NCBI GenBank assembly: GCA_006227785.1
Contig: SBFU01000154.1
Coordinates: forward strand, 1-7,051
Source: Burkholderiales bacterium
GTDB lineage: Bacteria; Pseudomonadota; Gammaproteobacteria; Burkholderiales; Burkholderiaceae_C
Direction: 5' to 3'
Length of the DNA stretch: 7,051 bases
In this document: positions 5,031 through 7,051 of the stretch, one piece after another
Numbering within the stretch: the stretch's first letter is position 1
Layout of the letters: each line of letters begins with the position of its first letter
The notes under the pieces: model-generated
What the model was told of the DNA's origin: nothing
Database searches by the model: none
Seen by the model: the letters and a program-made list of their open reading frames with translations, nothing else
Translations under genes and position numbers: made by a program

Positions 5031-7051
5031 GGCTCAAGCACCGAGGGTACCGAATCATGCTCCGGATCGGTGCTCTCCATCCCTTCAAATGGTAGCGAGA
5101 AGTAAAAGACGCTGCCCTCCCCAGGACGGCTCTCGGCCCAGATGCTGCCGCCATGGCGCTCCAGGATCCGCCTTGTCAGGGCCAGACCGATGCCCGTGCC
5201 TTCGAACTCCGAGGCCCGGTGCAGCCGCTGAAAGACCCCGAACAGCTTGCCCGCGTATTTTGTATCAAAACCGACGCCGTTGTCACGGACGAAGAAGGTG
5301 TAGCCCACGGCTGGGTCCACACTCCAGCCCACTTCGATGCGCGCGCGTTCCCGCGGCCGGGTGTACTTGTAGGCATTGCCCAGCAGGTTGGCCCAGACTT
5401 CTCGCAGCAGCAGGGCATCGCCCTGCACCACCGGCAGGTCGGGCGGAATCACCCAGTCGATCACACGACCCTCGGTGTCGTGTCCCAACTGGTTGACCAC
5501 AGCGGCGACCAGCTGCGTGAAGTCGATCGGTGCCACGGTGACCGCAGCCCGACCCAGCCTGGAAAAGGCGAGCAGACCGTCGATCAACTGGCTCATGTGG
5601 CGCGCCGAATTGGCAATGGTGCCCAGGTACTTCTGGCCGGTGTCGTCCAGTTTGTCCTCAAGATGTTCTTCGAGCAGGCTCACGAAGCTGGAGATGTGGC
5701 GCAGGGGTGACCGCAGGTCGTGGGACACCGAGTAGGAGAACGATTCCAGGTCCTTGTTGGCTGCCAGCAGTTGCTGGGTGCGCTCGGCCACCCGGTTCTC
5801 CAGTTCCTCGTTGATGTTGTGCAGCAGGTCGTCCAGACGCTTGGCGTCGCTCATGTCGCGGCTGATGCGCGCAAAGCCCAGCAGCTCGCCGTCGTCGTCG
5901 CGCAGGGCGATCAGCACCGAATGGGCCCAGTAACGGGAGCCGTCCTTGCGCAGCAGCCAGTCCATGACCTCGTGCTGGCCGCGCGATGCGGCCAGCCGCA
6001 GCATCTGTGAGGCCTGGTCCGCGCCGCGCACCGGCTCGTCCGGTGCCAGAAGCACGCCCAGAGGGCGCCCCAGCATTTCGGTCGGTGTGTAACCGTCCAT
6101 GCGTTGGGCGCTGTCGGTCCAGTCCGTGATGCGCCCCTCCGCGTCGAGGAAGAACATGCTGTATTCGCGCAGGTTGTCCACCATCAGGCGGAAACGCTGC
6201 TCGCTCTCCAGCAGCTCGGCAGATCGCTCCCGGATGCGCTTTTCCAGCTCCTCGTTGAGCCCTTCCACACGCTCCTCGGCCCGCTTGCGCTCCGTGATGT
6301 CGATGATCTGCACGAAGATACCCACCACCCGGCCATCCACCACGTCCGGCAGGTAGGCGGCACTGATGTACATCGGCGTCCCGTCGACTCGCTGGCGCCA
6401 GGCCTCGAAATGCTGCGGCTCTCCGCGCAGGGCGCCTTGCATGCGTGGTGCGATGTCTTCCCACACCACCGGCGACACACATTCGCTCAGGTGCAGTCCG
6501 ATGGACTTCTGGGGATCGATGCCGTAGACCCGCTTGTGTTCGGCATTGATGAAGCGGAAACGCAGCATCGTGTCCACGTAGGCGATCAGGCCAGGCACAT
6601 GGTCCGTGATGGCGCGCAGGAAGCGCTGGTTGTCTTTCAGGGCCTGTTCGGCGGCTTTGCGCTGGGTGATGTCCACCACCGTGGTGTTGCTGCGCAGATA
6701 ACGTCCTTGGCTGTCACGAATGGCGGTGGACGAGATCAGGACATCAATGGTGGTGCCGTCTCGGCGCCTGAGTTCGTACTCGGCCGGCTCCAGAAAGCTG
6801 TCGCGCATGAGGCGATTCAGCCTGTCCTCCACCAGATCATTGTTGGTTGGCAACATGAAATCGCGGTAGTGGAGCTTGCCAATCACCTCGTCTCGGGCAT
6901 AGCCCAGCCACTGGAGTTCGGTATCGTTGATGTCAACGTAGACGCCGTGCTCATCGACCGAGTGGTAGCCGCAAGGCGCCTCGTTGTAGAGGGACTGGGC
7001 CTGGCTCAGCGCCTCCTGCAGCCGCTGGTTGGTGGCCTGCACCGCCAGTTC
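5027..7051 (-). CDS. PAS-rich sensor histidine kinase (5' end outside window)
   Basis: 674 visible residues; the frame is open to the right edge, so the true N-terminus lies beyond (an internal GTG at 7042 is probably not the start). Counting from the first in-window codon: PAS at about 19-130 (ends DITQRKAAE), PAS at 139-252 (ends DITERKR), a coiled-coil linker at 256-283, PAS at 284-402, a second linker at 403-434, HisKA at 436-503 with the phospho-accepting His444 in SVSHDLRSPL, then HATPase from about 550. The HATPase shows LLGNAYKYT, DNGVGFD and GTGIGLAL (N, G1 and G2 boxes). No membrane segment is visible, so this part is cytosolic. It should autophosphorylate and pass phosphate to the overlapping regulator gene product. 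The HisKA type is like that of phytochrome kinases, but no GAF/PHY chromophore domain is seen in the window; one could lie upstream. Signal unknown. Confidence 0.95.
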   Translation of the reverse strand, partial: ELAVQATNQRLQEALSQAQSLYNEAPCGYHSVDEHGVYVDINDTELQWLGYARDEVIGKLHYRDFMLPTNNDLVEDRLNRLMRDSFLEPAEYELRRRDGTTIDVLISSTAIRDSQGRYLRSNTTVVDITQRKAAEQALKDNQRFLRAITDHVPGLIAYVDTMLRFRFINAEHKRVYGIDPQKSIGLHLSECVSPVVWEDIAPRMQGALRGEPQHFEAWRQRVDGTPMYISAAYLPDVVDGRVVGIFVQIIDITERKRAEERVEGLNEELEKRIRERSAELLESEQRFRLMVDNLREYSMFFLDAEGRITDWTDSAQRMDGYTPTEMLGRPLGVLLAPDEPVRGADQASQMLRLAASRGQHEVMDWLLRKDGSRYWAHSVLIALRDDDGELLGFARISRDMSDAKRLDDLLHNINEELENRVAERTQQLLAANKDLESFSYSVSHDLRSPLRHISSFVSLLEEHLEDKLDDTGQKYLGTIANSARHMSQLIDGLLAFSRLGRAAVTVAPIDFTQLVAAVVNQLGHDTEGRVIDWVIPPDLPVVQGDALLLREVWANLLGNAYKYTRPRERARIEVGWSVDPAVGYTFFVRDNGVGFDTKYAGKLFGVFQRLHRASEFEGTGIGLALTRRILERHGGSIWAESRPGEGSVFYFSLPFEGMESTDPEHDSVPSVLEP

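Noticed and set aside
5027..7042. GTG at 7042 as the true start of the histidine kinase
   Set aside because: The frame stays open to the window edge, and the residues on both sides of the GTG look like a continuous signalling helix, so the gene most likely begins outside the window.

Overview
The high GC content, the codon usage and the protein families suggest a betaproteobacterium, most likely a Burkholderiales/Comamonadaceae-type organism (Hydrogenophaga, Acidovorax or Rhodoferax relatives). This is a judgement from protein flavour, not from a marker gene. The window holds five genes: two multi-PAS signalling proteins at the edges (both cut by the window), a single-domain response regulator, a biotin-dependent carboxyltransferase and a small RRM-like protein. 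No tRNA, rRNA, CRISPR array, insertion sequence or phage gene is visible.

Layout. 1-1919 (minus): the N-terminal part of a cytosolic diguanylate cyclase with a degenerate GAF-like domain, three PAS domains and a GGDEF domain that runs off the left edge. 1920-2242: an AT-rich divergent promoter region, then a hairpin-rich 5' leader. 2243-2548 (plus): a roughly 101-residue protein whose pattern fits a divergent RNA recognition motif. 2549-2679: a short gap with a possible multibranch RNA structure and a perfect 17-bp palindrome just before the next gene. 2680-4506 (plus): a complete biotinyl (BCCP) plus carboxyltransferase fusion of the acyl-CoA carboxylase class, with no biotin carboxylase gene beside it. 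4545-5030 (minus): a CheY/Rcp1-type single-domain response regulator. 5027-7051 (minus): a histidine kinase with three PAS domains whose start lies beyond the right edge.

How the genes relate. The kinase and regulator overlap by four bases (ATGA) and almost certainly form one phosphorelay operon, converging on the carboxylase gene. The cyclase would convert sensed signals into c-di-GMP and keeps an RxxD product-inhibition site. The carboxylase is metabolic and needs a biotin carboxylase from elsewhere in the genome.

The most interesting part is the non-coding DNA around the small RRM-like gene. Its leader has two hairpins that both show CTTGT in or at the loop, and a CCGGT segment that can pair either with an upstream ACCGG or with a downstream ACCGG that runs into the ribosome binding site. 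This could be an autoregulatory RNA switch read by the RRM-like protein. That idea is inference from pairing seen by eye and needs comparative and structural tests.
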